NCBI GenBank assembly: GCA_028871595.1
Contig: JAGWMT010000065.1
Span: forward strand, 1 to 13,329
Direction: 5' to 3'
From: Elusimicrobiota bacterium
GTDB lineage: Bacteria > Elusimicrobiota > Elusimicrobia > UBA1565 > UBA9628
DNA length: 13,329 nucleotides
A program made the translations under genes and the position numbers. Shown piece by piece: positions 6,800 through 13,329 of the stretch. Under the pieces are notes generated by a model, which was given only the letters and a program-made list of their open reading frames with translations, searched no databases and was not told the origin of the DNA. Numbering within the stretch: the first letter of the stretch is position 1; every line of letters starts with the position of its first letter.

Positions 6800-8104
6800 T
6801 CAAAGGGTGAAGTCTCCGGCCCGGCCGATGGACGCCGCGTAGTTCACGCGCGCCGAGTGGTAAGCGGCCAGCGCCGCGACCTGGGCGCTGCGCGCCCGCG
6901 CCAGTTCCGCCTGGGCCTCGATCACGTCCACCGACGCGCCCAAGCCCGCGGCGTAGCGGTCCTGCGCCATTTCCAGCTCGCGGGCCGCCAACCGCAGGGA
7001 CAGCTCCGAGGCACTTTCCTCCCGGGAGGATTCCGACAGACGCTCCAGCGCGGTGCGCACGTCCAGCTCCACCTGCTGGCGGACGTCGGCCAGGTCGGCG
7101 AGCGCCTGCCGGTCGCGGGACTCGGCCTCCTCCTGCCGCGCCTTCCCCAGGCCGCCGGCGAAGATGGGAACGCTCACGGCGCCGCCGACGGCCCCGACGT
7201 TCTTCGCGTCGGAAGGCACCGTGCCGCTCCGGGCGTAGTCCCCGGTCAGCACGATCGACGGAACGCGGTCGCCGAAGGCGGCCTTCGCGGCCAAGGACTC
7301 CGCGCGGGCGCGCTCCTCGGCCGCCTCGATCTCGGCGCGGCCCCCGAAGGCGGCGGTCAGCGAGGCCTCCAGGGCCGGCGCGCTGGACGAGGCGGCCGTG
7401 AAGTCGTCGGTGAGCGTCAAAGTCCGGCCCAAGGGCCAGCCCGCCACGCGCTTGAGAAGAAGCTTCGCCTCGGTCTCGGAGATCTGGGCGCGGAGAAGGG
7501 CCGCGTCGGAATCGGCGTCTCGCGCCTCCGCCCGGACCACGTCCACGCCGGTGGCCGCGCCCTGCTCCTTGCGGTCGCGCGCCAGGGACAGGAGGCGGTC
7601 GGCCACGTCCTTGTCGGCGCGGGCGGCGGCGACGGCCCGCTGGGCGCGGACGGCCTCCAGGTAGGAAAGCGCCGCGGCCGCCGCCACCTGCTCGCGCGCC
7701 GCCTTCTCCTCCGCGTTCGCCGCGCGGGCGGCCGCCGAGCCGGACTGGGCGCGGCGCCAGGAACCCCAGTCGAACAGCCTCTGGGTCAGGCGGGCGCGGG
7801 CGTCGAAGGTGTCGAACGGCCCCAGCGTGCTGGGAAAGCCCGGGAAACTCAGGCCTTGCGCGGCCAGGTTCACCTTGAAGGTGCGGGTCTCGGCCAGGGA
7901 CGCGGTCAACTGCGGCAAGAGCGCCGAGGCGGCCTGCAGGGAGCGGGAGCGGGCCTGGCTGGCGCGCTCGCCCGCCGAGACGGCGTCGATGCGGCTGCCG
8001 ACGGCCGCCGCGATCGCGTCGCGCAGGGAGACCGGCGTCGGAACGTCGGCCGCGAACGCCGCCGCGGTCAGGGACAGCGCCGCCGCCGCGAGCAAGAACC
8101 TCAC
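6800..8104 (-). CDS. TolC-family outer-membrane efflux channel
   Basis: Outer-membrane and periplasmic tunnel through which the EmrAB pump would expel substrates. The 434-residue product starts with a signal peptide (MRFLLAAAALSLTAAAFA, cleavage before ADVP). Two similar long helical halves follow, as in the OEP fold: VSLRDAIAAAVGSRIDAVSA, the strand-forming LTQRLFDWGSWRRAQSG, LSYLEAVRAQRAVAAARAD, and in the second half GGAVSVPIFAGGLGKARQEEAE and DRYAAGLGASVDVIEAQAELARARS, which is a typical TolC closing segment. The start is GTG at 8104, and GTGA overlaps the stop of tetR by 4 nt. Purine-rich GGGGAAGAAGG precedes it. The open frame continues upstream, but only as a shadow of tetR. No lipobox Cys follows the signal peptide, unlike the NodT/OprM lipoprotein branch. 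Confidence 0.9.
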   Translation of the reverse strand: MRFLLAAAALSLTAAAFAADVPTPVSLRDAIAAAVGSRIDAVSAGERASQARSRSLQAASALLPQLTASLAETRTFKVNLAAQGLSFPGFPSTLGPFDTFDARARLTQRLFDWGSWRRAQSGSAAARAANAEEKAAREQVAAAAALSYLEAVRAQRAVAAARADKDVADRLLSLARDRKEQGAATGVDVVRAEARDADSDAALLRAQISETEAKLLLKRVAGWPLGRTLTLTDDFTAASSSAPALEASLTAAFGGRAEIEAAEERARAESLAAKAAFGDRVPSIVLTGDYARSGTVPSDAKNVGAVGGAVSVPIFAGGLGKARQEEAESRDRQALADLADVRQQVELDVRTALERLSESSREESASELSLRLAARELEMAQDRYAAGLGASVDVIEAQAELARARSAQVAALAAYHSARVNYAASIGRAGDFTL

Positions 8105-8736
8105 GCCTTCTTCCCCGCCAGGCTCTTGCGGCCGGAGTCGGTGATCAGCCCCTCGAAATAGACGCGCACGAATACCTCGAAGGTGGTCGAGATCTGCTCC
8201 CCGGGCGCCCAGCCGGATATTTCGGGGTTGAGCAAGGCGCTCGTCATCGTCAGGTACAGCCGCACCAAGGTCTCGCGGTCCAGGTCCTCGCGCAGAATGC
8301 CCTGCGCGACGCCCTGGCCGATCAGGTCCAGCATGTTGCGCCGCACGTAGGTCCGGCGGAATTCCTGGATCTCGGTCCAGACCTCCGGCGCGTTGCGGCG
8401 GATGTCGTTGAGATAAGCGGGGGTCAGCTGGGAGTACATGCGGGAGATATAGGCGAAGGTCTTGCGCGCGCGGGCGAAGAAGTCCAGCTTCTCCGCCGCG
8501 ATCGCCTCCATCTCCAAACGGCAGCCTTCGTTGCGCAGGCGGGTGGTGGCCCGCAGCAGCTCGATCTTGCCCGGGAAGAACTCGTAGAGCGTCTTCTTGC
8601 TCATCCCCAGCTCGCGGGACAAGTCGTCCATGGTGACCGTGCTGAAGCCGGCCGCCATGAAGTGCTGGAGGGCCGTGCCCACGATGCGCTTGCGGGTCTC
8701 GGCGTGGCTTTCGTTCGTCGTCGCGGGAGGAGTCAT
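8101..8736 (-). CDS. TetR-family repressor of the efflux operon
   Basis: DNA-binding repressor of 211 residues, first gene of the efflux operon and therefore probably autoregulated. The N-terminal HTH is classic: TRKRIVGTALQHFMAAGFSTVTMDDLSRELGMSKKTLYEFFPGKIELL (about 14-61), with the recognition helix at SKKTLYEFF. The ligand domain (about 70-205) is helical and diverged; the drug it senses cannot be inferred. The ATG at 8736 has a good GAGG five bases upstream. The consensus promoter and palindromes at 8748-8800 lie directly in front. The stop overlaps the GTG of the tolC homologue. Confidence 0.93.
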   Translation of the reverse strand: MTPPATTNESHAETRKRIVGTALQHFMAAGFSTVTMDDLSRELGMSKKTLYEFFPGKIELLRATTRLRNEGCRLEMEAIAAEKLDFFARARKTFAYISRMYSQLTPAYLNDIRRNAPEVWTEIQEFRRTYVRRNMLDLIGQGVAQGILREDLDRETLVRLYLTMTSALLNPEISGWAPGEQISTTFEVFVRVYFEGLITDSGRKSLAGKKA

Positions 8737-8747
8737 TTAAACCTCGG

Positions 8748-8780
8748 AAACTATTACGGTTTCTATAGTTTATTATAAAC
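8748..8780. promoter_or_regulatory. Likely TetR operators
   Basis: GTTTAT-T-ATAAAC at 8768-8780 is a perfect 13-bp palindrome covering the -10 box. A second inverted repeat, AAACTAT at 8748-8754 and ATAGTTT at 8765-8771 with a 10-bp spacer, lies over the transcription start and leader and shares four bases with the first. Palindromes in this position are typical TetR operators and would block RNA polymerase directly. Binding itself is inferred. This is the most AT-rich spot in the region. Confidence 0.6.
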
Positions 8781-8800
8781 CAAAACGAAGGCCCGGTCAA
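8772..8800 (-). promoter_or_regulatory. Promoter of the tetR-tolC-emrA-emrB operon
   Basis: On the minus strand TTGACC (8800-8795) is followed by a 17-nt spacer and a perfect TATAAT (8777-8772). This is the best sigma70-type promoter in the window. Transcription would start near 8765, giving a leader of about 28 nt with a GAGG ribosome site. The -35 box is the loop of the upstream terminator. Confidence 0.8.
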
Positions 8801-8810
8801 GGGCCTTCGT
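8782..8810 (-). terminator. Rho-independent terminator of the malQ-glgB-hydrolase operon
   Basis: On the minus strand a perfect 10-bp stem (8810-8801 with 8794-8785; ACGAAGGCCC and GGGCCTTCGT) surrounds a 6-nt loop, TTGACC. The Ts that follow (8785-8782, read as TTTT) are the U-tract. It lies 14 nt after the hydrolase stop codon. The U-tract falls inside the spacer of the next operon's promoter. Confidence 0.8.
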
Positions 8811-8824
8811 ATTCCGGCGGTCCG

Positions 8825-9595
8825 TCAGCGGAAGATTTCGTCGAAAAAGGAGAGCAGCGCCTTCCAGGAGCGCTCGTCGGCCTCCTTATTATAGGCCATC
8901 CCCTTCGAGTTGTCGTTCCCCGCCTCGGCCACCGTGAAGCTGTGCACCGCGCCGCCATACGCGGTGAACTCCCAATCGGCCTTCACCTTCCGCATCTCGT
9001 CCTCGAAGGCGGGCACGGCGGGCATGGTCATGGCGTCGTCGGCGCCCTGGAAGACGGCGATCTTGGCCTTCGGCGTCTCCGCGGCCGGAGTGGGAGTGGC
9101 CAGGTTGCCGTGGAAGCTGGCCACGCCCTTGAGGTCCGCGCCCATGCGCGCCAGCTCCAGGACCGTGGTTCCCCCGAAGCAGTAGCCGATGGCCGCCAGC
9201 TTCGACGTGTCCACGTAGGGAAGCTTCTTGAGCTCCTCCAGCCCCGCCGTCGCGCGGCGCCGCATCAAGGTCCGGTCGTTGAAGAAGACGCCGGCCAGCT
9301 TGGCGGCTTCCTCATGATTCTTGGCGAACACGCCCTTGCCGTACATGTCCAGCGCGAACGCGGTGTAGCCCTGCTTGGCCAGCATGTCGGCGCGGCGGCG
9401 CGCGTACGGTCCGAATCCCGTCCACTCGTGCACCACCAGGACGCCGGGGCGCTTGTCCTTGAACCCGTCGTCCCAGGCGGCGTAGCCCTGCAGGACCACG
9501 TCCCCGTCCTTGTATTCCACCAACTTGCTCCGGAGTTTGGCTCCGGCCGGAGCGGCCAGCAGCAGGACGACGAAAAGGGCGGCGAGCATTTTCAT
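8825..9595 (-). CDS. Secreted dienelactone-hydrolase-family protein
   Basis: Alpha/beta-hydrolase of 256 residues with a signal peptide (MKMLAALFVVLLLAAPAGA, cleavage near 19), so it probably acts in the periplasm. Visible family marks are VLVVHEWTGFGPYARRRADMLA with the conserved Glu of HEW (57), the nucleophile elbow GYCFGG (Cys139), GADD (Asp187) and AVHSF (His218), making the Cys-Asp-His triad of the DLH family. Its substrate is unknown; many such proteins are not true dienelactone hydrolases. The ATG at 9595 has AGGAGG nine bases upstream, separated by an A-run. The gene lies 20 nt after glgB in the same direction and is closed by the terminator at 8782-8810. The open frame upstream of 9595 overlaps glgB and is a shadow. 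Confidence 0.92.
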   Translation of the reverse strand: MKMLAALFVVLLLAAPAGAKLRSKLVEYKDGDVVLQGYAAWDDGFKDKRPGVLVVHEWTGFGPYARRRADMLAKQGYTAFALDMYGKGVFAKNHEEAAKLAGVFFNDRTLMRRRATAGLEELKKLPYVDTSKLAAIGYCFGGTTVLELARMGADLKGVASFHGNLATPTPAAETPKAKIAVFQGADDAMTMPAVPAFEDEMRKVKADWEFTAYGGAVHSFTVAEAGNDNSKGMAYNKEADERSWKALLSFFDEIFR

Positions 9596-9615
9596 GCTTT
9601 TTTCCTCCTGGAATA

Positions 9616-11535
9616 TCAGCGCGCGGGGCGCTTCAAGAAAACGGCTCCCAACGGCGGCAGCTGCAGCCGCACCGAGTACGGGCGCCCGTGCCAGGGCTCC
9701 TTGTCCGCCTTGAGCCCCCCTCCCAGCGTGGCGCCGGAGCCGCCGAAATCGGCTCCGTCGGAGTCGGCGAGTTCCGCCCACCAGCCCCCGGCGGGGACGC
9801 CCACGCGGTAGTCCGGGCGCGGGACCGGGGTGAAGTTGAACACGCACAGGACCTGCTCGTCCTCGGAGACGCCCTTGCGCAGGAAGGAAACCACGGAATT
9901 GTCGGCGTCGGCGGCGTCCACCCACTCGAAGCCCGCGGGATCGCAGTCGCGCTCGTGCAACGCGGGTTCGGAGCGGTAGACGCGGTTGAGGCGCTCCACC
10001 CAGCGCGCGATGCCCTTGTGCGGCTCATATTGGAGAAGGTGCCAATCCAACGACCGCTCGTGGCTCCATTCCTGGCGCTGGGCGATCTCCGCGCCCATGA
10101 ACAGAAGCTTCTTGCCGGGGCAGGCCCATTGCCACGCGTACAAAAGACGCAGGTTGGCGAATTTTCGCCAGTCGTCGCCCGGCATTTGAGCGATCAAAGA
10201 GCCCTTGCCGTGCACGACTTCGTCGTGCGACAGCGGCATCACGAAGTTCTCGGTGAACTGATAGATCGCGCGGAAGGTGATCTCGTTTTGGTGGTAGCGA
10301 CGGTGGATGGGATCCTTGCGGAAGTACTCCAGGCTGTCGTGCATCCAGCCCATGTCCCACTTGAACCCGAAGCCCAATCCCCCGGCGTAGGTGGGGCGCG
10401 ACACGCCGCCCCAGGCGGTGGACTCCTCGGCGATCATCACCGCGTCGGGATGGGCGCCGTACACGGTCTCGTTGAGTTCTTTAAGGAAATCGATGGCTTC
10501 CAGGTTCTCGCGGCCGCCGAATTTATTCGGGATCCACTCCCCGTTCTGGCGGGAGTAGTCCAGATACAGCATCGAGGCGACCGCGTCCACGCGCAGGCCG
10601 TCGGCGTGGTACTTCTCCAGCCAGAACAGCGCGTTCGAGGTCAGGAACGCCCGGACCTCGGTGCGGCCGTAATTGAAAATGGCGCTTTTCCAATCGGGAT
10701 GGAAGCCCTGCCGCGGGTCGGAGTGCTCGAACAGGTGCGTTCCGTCGAAGAACGACAGGCCGTGGGCGTCCGTCGGGAAATGCGAGGGGACCCAGTCCAG
10801 GATGACGCCGATGCCCTCCCGGTGAAGATGGTCGATCAGGAACATGAAGTCCTGGGGCGTGCCGTAGCGCGCCGTGGGCGCGAAGTAGCCGGTGGTCTGG
10901 TAGCCCCAGGAACCGTAGAACGGATGCTCCATCAGCGGCAGAAGCTCCACATGGGTGAAACCGTGTTTCTTCACGTGGGCGGCCAGCAGGGGCGCCATCT
11001 CGCGGTAGGTCAACGAGCGGTTCCCCTCCTCCGGCACCCGGCGCCAGGAGCCGAAGTGGACCTCGTAGATGGACAGCGGCGCGCCCAAGGCGCCGCGCCG
11101 GCCGCGGGTCTTCATCCACTCCGCGTCATTCCACTCGTAGTCCAGGTCCCAAACGACGGAGGCGGTGCGCGGCGGCTCCTCCTGGCGGAAGCCGCACGGA
11201 TCGGCCTTCTCGCCCTTGTGGCCGGACGGATTGGCGATCAGGTATTTATACAGCGCGCCCTTCCCCACCCCGGGGATGAAGCCCTCCCAGATGCCGGACG
11301 AGCCGCGGGGCTTGAGCGCGTGCTTGCTTCGCGACCAGCCGTTGAAATCGCCCATCACGTGGACCTTCTTGGCCGCGGGCGCCCACACCGCGAAGAAGGT
11401 CCCGGCCTTGCCGTCCACGACTCCGAGGTGCGCGCCCAGCTTCTCGCCCAGGTTGGAGTGGGTTCCCTCGTTGAACAGATACAGATCCTGATCGGACAGG
11501 CGCGAGGACTTGTGTTCGACGGCCCCGGCGCTCAA
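9616..11535 (-). CDS. glgB: 1,4-alpha-glucan branching enzyme
   Basis: GH13 enzyme that cuts alpha-1,4 chains and reattaches them by alpha-1,6 bonds during glycogen synthesis in the cytoplasm. Of its 639 residues, about 35-120 are a CBM48 domain ([21 protein letters not shown]) and about 155-520 the catalytic barrel. Catalytic residues are all present: [18 protein letters not shown] (nucleophile Asp317), MIAEEST (acid/base Glu370) and [14 protein letters not shown] (Asp438). A C-terminal beta domain follows. It lacks the extra N-terminal module that makes E. coli GlgB 728 residues long. The start is TTG at 11535: GGAGGAG lies at 11544-11538 and TTGA overlaps the malQ stop by 4 nt. No ATG or GTG offers a better start near the domain edge. 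The open frame further upstream is a shadow of malQ. Confidence 0.96.
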   Translation of the reverse strand: MSAGAVEHKSSRLSDQDLYLFNEGTHSNLGEKLGAHLGVVDGKAGTFFAVWAPAAKKVHVMGDFNGWSRSKHALKPRGSSGIWEGFIPGVGKGALYKYLIANPSGHKGEKADPCGFRQEEPPRTASVVWDLDYEWNDAEWMKTRGRRGALGAPLSIYEVHFGSWRRVPEEGNRSLTYREMAPLLAAHVKKHGFTHVELLPLMEHPFYGSWGYQTTGYFAPTARYGTPQDFMFLIDHLHREGIGVILDWVPSHFPTDAHGLSFFDGTHLFEHSDPRQGFHPDWKSAIFNYGRTEVRAFLTSNALFWLEKYHADGLRVDAVASMLYLDYSRQNGEWIPNKFGGRENLEAIDFLKELNETVYGAHPDAVMIAEESTAWGGVSRPTYAGGLGFGFKWDMGWMHDSLEYFRKDPIHRRYHQNEITFRAIYQFTENFVMPLSHDEVVHGKGSLIAQMPGDDWRKFANLRLLYAWQWACPGKKLLFMGAEIAQRQEWSHERSLDWHLLQYEPHKGIARWVERLNRVYRSEPALHERDCDPAGFEWVDAADADNSVVSFLRKGVSEDEQVLCVFNFTPVPRPDYRVGVPAGGWWAELADSDGADFGGSGATLGGGLKADKEPWHGRPYSVRLQLPPLGAVFLKRPAR

Positions 11536-13028
11536 AACTCCTCCGGCGCCCGGCCCGCGGCGCCCGTCATGGCGCCCAAACGCCCGGCCACCGCGGCGGT
11601 GAGCGCGCCGGGCTCCATGCGCCAGCGCCAATGTCCGTCCATGGACCCGGGACGGTTCATCCGGGCGGACCCGTCCAGGCGCAGAAGGTCCTGCATGGGA
11701 GCGATCGCCAGACGGGCCGGGGAGCGCCACGTGAGCCGGGCCATCGCCCAAGACGGAGAGTCGGCGGCGCCGGGACCGGCGGCGCGCAGAAAGGCGGCGC
11801 GCTCGCTGGCGGCCTGCGCCGGATTGCGGCCCGCGTTGGAGGCGCCGTCTTCCTCGTACCAGCCCCGCGAGGTGTCGTTGTCGTGCGTGCCCGTGTAGCC
11901 GACGCAGTTCTCCGGCCAGTTCCGGGGCCAGTCCCCCTCGCCGCCGGAGAAGGAGAACTGAGCGATCTTCATTCCCGGAAAGGAAAACTTGTCGCGCAGG
12001 GCGACCACCGGCGGCGTGAGCGTTCCCAGGTCCTCGGCGATGATCTCCAGGCCCGGAACCTCGCGGCGGACGGTCTCGAACAATTCGTCGCCCGGGGCGT
12101 TCACCCAGCGGCCGTTGACCGCCGTCTTCTCGCCGGCGGGGATTTCCCAGTAGTTGCGGAAGGCGATGAAGTGGTCCAGGCGCAGGGCGTCGAAGCGTCC
12201 GGCGCACGCCTTGAGGCGCGAGACCCACCAGGCGAACCCGCTCGCGGCGTGCTCGTCCCAGCGATAGAGCGGATTGCCCCACAGCTGGCCGGTCTCGGAG
12301 AAATAGTCCGGAGGAACGCCGGCGACCGCGGTGGGGCGACCGTCCCCGTCCAGGAAGAACAGCTCCTGATGCGCCCAGCAGTCGGCGCTGTCGTGGCTGA
12401 CGTAGATCGGCGCGTCGCCGATCAAGGCCACGCCGCGCGCGGCGGCGTGCAGCCGCACCGCGTTCCATTGCCGGGCGAACAGCCATTGGACGAAATCGTG
12501 GTAGCGGATGTCGGAGGCCAGGCGCGCGCGGGCCGCGTTCAACGAATCGACGTCGCGGCGGACCAACGGCCCGTCCCATTCCAGCCACGGCCGTCCGCCG
12601 TGGGCGTCGCGCAGGGCGCAGAACAGGGAGTGCTCGGCCAGCCAGCGGGCCTCGCGGACGCGGAAGGCCTCGAAGTCGTCTCGGTCCGCGCGCGGCGCGC
12701 GGCGCGCGAAATGGTCCAAGGCCGCGCGCAGGGCCTTGGCCTTGGGCTGGCCCAGCTCGGCCTTCTTTAAATAGCCTTCGGCGGCCAGGAGCTCCGCGCT
12801 GATCAGCGCGGGGCTGCCGGCGAACGCGGACGGGGAATTATAGGGGGAGCCCCCGCCGTCGGGAGGGCACACCGGGAGGACCTGCCACCAAGACTGGCCG
12901 CTGTCGGCCAGGAAATCCACGAACTCCCGCGCGGCGGGGCCCAGGTCGCCTCCGCGTCCGCCCGGCAAAGAGGTGGGGTGGAGGAGAACTCCGCTGGACC
13001 GCCTCTTTAAGGATGGTTTCGCCGTCAT
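11532..13028 (-). CDS. malQ: 4-alpha-glucanotransferase (amylomaltase)
   Basis: GH77 enzyme that moves alpha-1,4-glucan segments between maltodextrins, in the cytoplasm. The 498 residues match the short bacterial amylomaltase form. Recognisable blocks are [14 protein letters not shown] and GDLG near the N-terminus, [27 protein letters not shown] (about 47-73), [35 protein letters not shown], and the catalytic triplet LRLDHF (nucleophile Asp285), IIAEDLG (acid/base Glu332) and YTGTHDND (Asp383). The ATG at 13028 opens the family homology directly. There is no Shine-Dalgarno, but an extended -10 (TGCTAGAAT) ends 8 nt before the ATG, so the mRNA is probably leaderless. It is the first gene of malQ-glgB-hydrolase. 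Its promoter overlaps that of the SRAP remnant on the other strand. Confidence 0.96.
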   Translation of the reverse strand: MTAKPSLKRRSSGVLLHPTSLPGGRGGDLGPAAREFVDFLADSGQSWWQVLPVCPPDGGGSPYNSPSAFAGSPALISAELLAAEGYLKKAELGQPKAKALRAALDHFARRAPRADRDDFEAFRVREARWLAEHSLFCALRDAHGGRPWLEWDGPLVRRDVDSLNAARARLASDIRYHDFVQWLFARQWNAVRLHAAARGVALIGDAPIYVSHDSADCWAHQELFFLDGDGRPTAVAGVPPDYFSETGQLWGNPLYRWDEHAASGFAWWVSRLKACAGRFDALRLDHFIAFRNYWEIPAGEKTAVNGRWVNAPGDELFETVRREVPGLEIIAEDLGTLTPPVVALRDKFSFPGMKIAQFSFSGGEGDWPRNWPENCVGYTGTHDNDTSRGWYEEDGASNAGRNPAQAASERAAFLRAAGPGAADSPSWAMARLTWRSPARLAIAPMQDLLRLDGSARMNRPGSMDGHWRWRMEPGALTAAVAGRLGAMTGAAGRAPEEF

Positions 13029-13036
13029 GGATGGGC

Positions 13037-13045
13037 ATTCTAGCA
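13037..13045 (-). promoter_or_regulatory. Extended -10 promoter element of malQ
   Basis: The minus strand reads TGCTAGAAT: an extended -10 TG followed by TAGAAT, a 5/6 match. It ends 8 nt before the malQ ATG, which would put the transcription start at or beside the start codon. No -35 is seen, which an extended -10 can tolerate. Confidence 0.5.
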
Positions 13046-13064
13046 GTTACCCCCGCGCATCGGA

Positions 13065-13070
13065 TACAAT
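13065..13070 (+). promoter_or_regulatory. Candidate -10 hexamer of the SRAP remnant
   Basis: TACAAT (5/6 match) is followed by exactly six bases, GCGCGC, and then ATG. This predicts a leaderless transcript starting at or next to the A of the ATG. The surrounding 11-mer is the same as in front of ackA. No clear -35 is visible. Confidence 0.4.
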
Positions 13071-13076
13071 GCGCGC

Positions 13077-13142
13077 ATGTGCAGCCGTTACGCGCTCTCG
13101 TCCGACCCCAAGGTCCTGGCCGCCCGCTTCGGGCCGCTCTGA
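13077..13142 (+). pseudogene. Truncated SRAP (YedK/HMCES-like) gene, N-terminal remnant
   Basis: The ATG at 13077 opens 21 codons, MCSRYALSSDPKVLAARFGP plus Leu, then TGA. This matches the start of SRAP-domain proteins, which begin MCGRY/F and use Cys2 to crosslink to abasic sites in DNA. Cys2 is kept, and the third residue is Ser in place of the usual Gly. The next conserved SRAP blocks do not appear in any frame before the response regulator starts 52 nt later, so the rest of the gene (normally about 200 codons) is deleted. The candidate -10 remains in place. It could still be expressed as a 21-residue peptide, but a broken gene is more likely. Confidence 0.55.
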
Positions 13143-13182
13143 ACGGCGCCGCCGCCCCCTACCGGAGGACGCCCCCAGGAGC

Positions 13183-13188
13183 TATACT
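13183..13188 (+). promoter_or_regulatory. Candidate -10 hexamer of the response-regulator gene
   Basis: TATACT (5/6 match) is followed by six bases, CAAGGC, and then the GTG start. The eight bases GCTATACT also occur at 173-180 in the left-edge promoter. The spacing implies a leaderless mRNA; a weak AAGG in the spacer is the only possible ribosome site. Confidence 0.45.
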
Positions 13189-13194
13189 CAAGGC

Positions 13195-13329
13195 GTGAGT
13201 CCGCCGCGCGTCCTTGTCGTCGACGACGAACACCTCCAGCGCCGCGTCTTCCGGCGCTGCCTTGAGATGAACGGCCTGAAAATCCTCGAAGCGGGGTCGG
13301 CCGCCGCCGCGATCGAGATCGTCCGCGAC
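13195..13329 (+). CDS. Response regulator, receiver domain (partial, runs off right edge)
   Basis: Only the first 45 codons are in the window. From GTG at 13195 they read PRVLVVDDEHLQRRVFRRCL and then MNGLKILEAGSAAAAIEIV. This is the first beta strand, acidic pocket (Asp10, Asp11), first helix and second strand/helix of a CheY-like receiver. The phosphoacceptor Asp and any output domain lie beyond the edge, so its target and class are unknown. The start is fixed by the receiver homology and the -10 six bases upstream. Confidence 0.85.
   Translation, partial: MSPPRVLVVDDEHLQRRVFRRCLEMNGLKILEAGSAAAAIEIVRD

Noticed and set aside
8105..8800. Extension of the tolC frame to 666 residues
   Set aside because: The upstream part is the tetR gene read out of frame. 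The signal peptide begins at GTG 8104.
9688..11898. 736-codon open frame on the plus strand
   Set aside because: Antisense to glgB and the end of malQ, whose catalytic motifs are intact on the minus strand.
11536..12588. N-terminal extension of the glgB frame to 990 residues
   Set aside because: The upstream part overlaps malQ in another frame and is low-complexity Arg/Pro/Gly. The TTG at 11535 with its ribosome site fits the family length.
1..13329. CRISPR array, rRNA or tRNA genes
   Set aside because: No regularly spaced repeats beyond the two-copy repeat at 88-139, and no rRNA or tRNA signature seen on either strand.

Overview
The window comes from a high-GC bacterium with a two-membrane (Gram-negative type) envelope. 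It encodes a TolC-like outer-membrane channel, an EmrA-type periplasmic adaptor and several Sec signal peptides. Nothing here fixes the phylum; a high-GC Elusimicrobiota or deltaproteobacterial-type lineage is only a guess. Almost all genes lie on the minus strand and are tightly packed.

Layout from left to right. (1) Positions 1-270 hold no complete gene. There is a possible 5' stub of an outward-reading transposase, a pair of near-identical 18-nt direct repeats that look like an insertion-sequence end, and a promoter/hairpin/terminator unit that may encode a small RNA. (2) Acetate kinase (ackA, minus) lies back to back with a small XRE/HipB-like DNA-binding protein (plus), 22 bp apart. (3) A long imperfect inverted repeat sits between that regulator and a convergent 731-residue secreted protein of unknown function. 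(4) A tetR-tolC-emrA-emrB drug-efflux operon follows, with overlapping genes and a consensus promoter that overlaps likely operators. (5) A glycogen/maltodextrin operon encodes 4-alpha-glucanotransferase (malQ), branching enzyme (glgB) and a secreted dienelactone-hydrolase-family protein. (6) At the right edge are a 21-codon remnant of a SRAP (YedK/HMCES) gene and the start of a response regulator that runs off the window.

How the parts work together. EmrB, EmrA and the TolC homologue would form a tripartite pump spanning both membranes, controlled by the co-transcribed TetR repressor. MalQ and GlgB remodel alpha-glucans (chain transfer and branching), and acetate kinase links acetyl phosphate to ATP.

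The most unusual points are regulatory. The terminator hairpin of the glycogen operon has a six-base loop that is exactly the -35 box of the efflux-operon promoter. Several genes also carry a -10-like hexamer six bases before the start codon, which suggests leaderless mRNAs. I found no convincing wholly new multi-gene system. The best candidates for new biology are the promoter-terminator overlap, the large secreted protein and the sRNA-like unit at the left edge.
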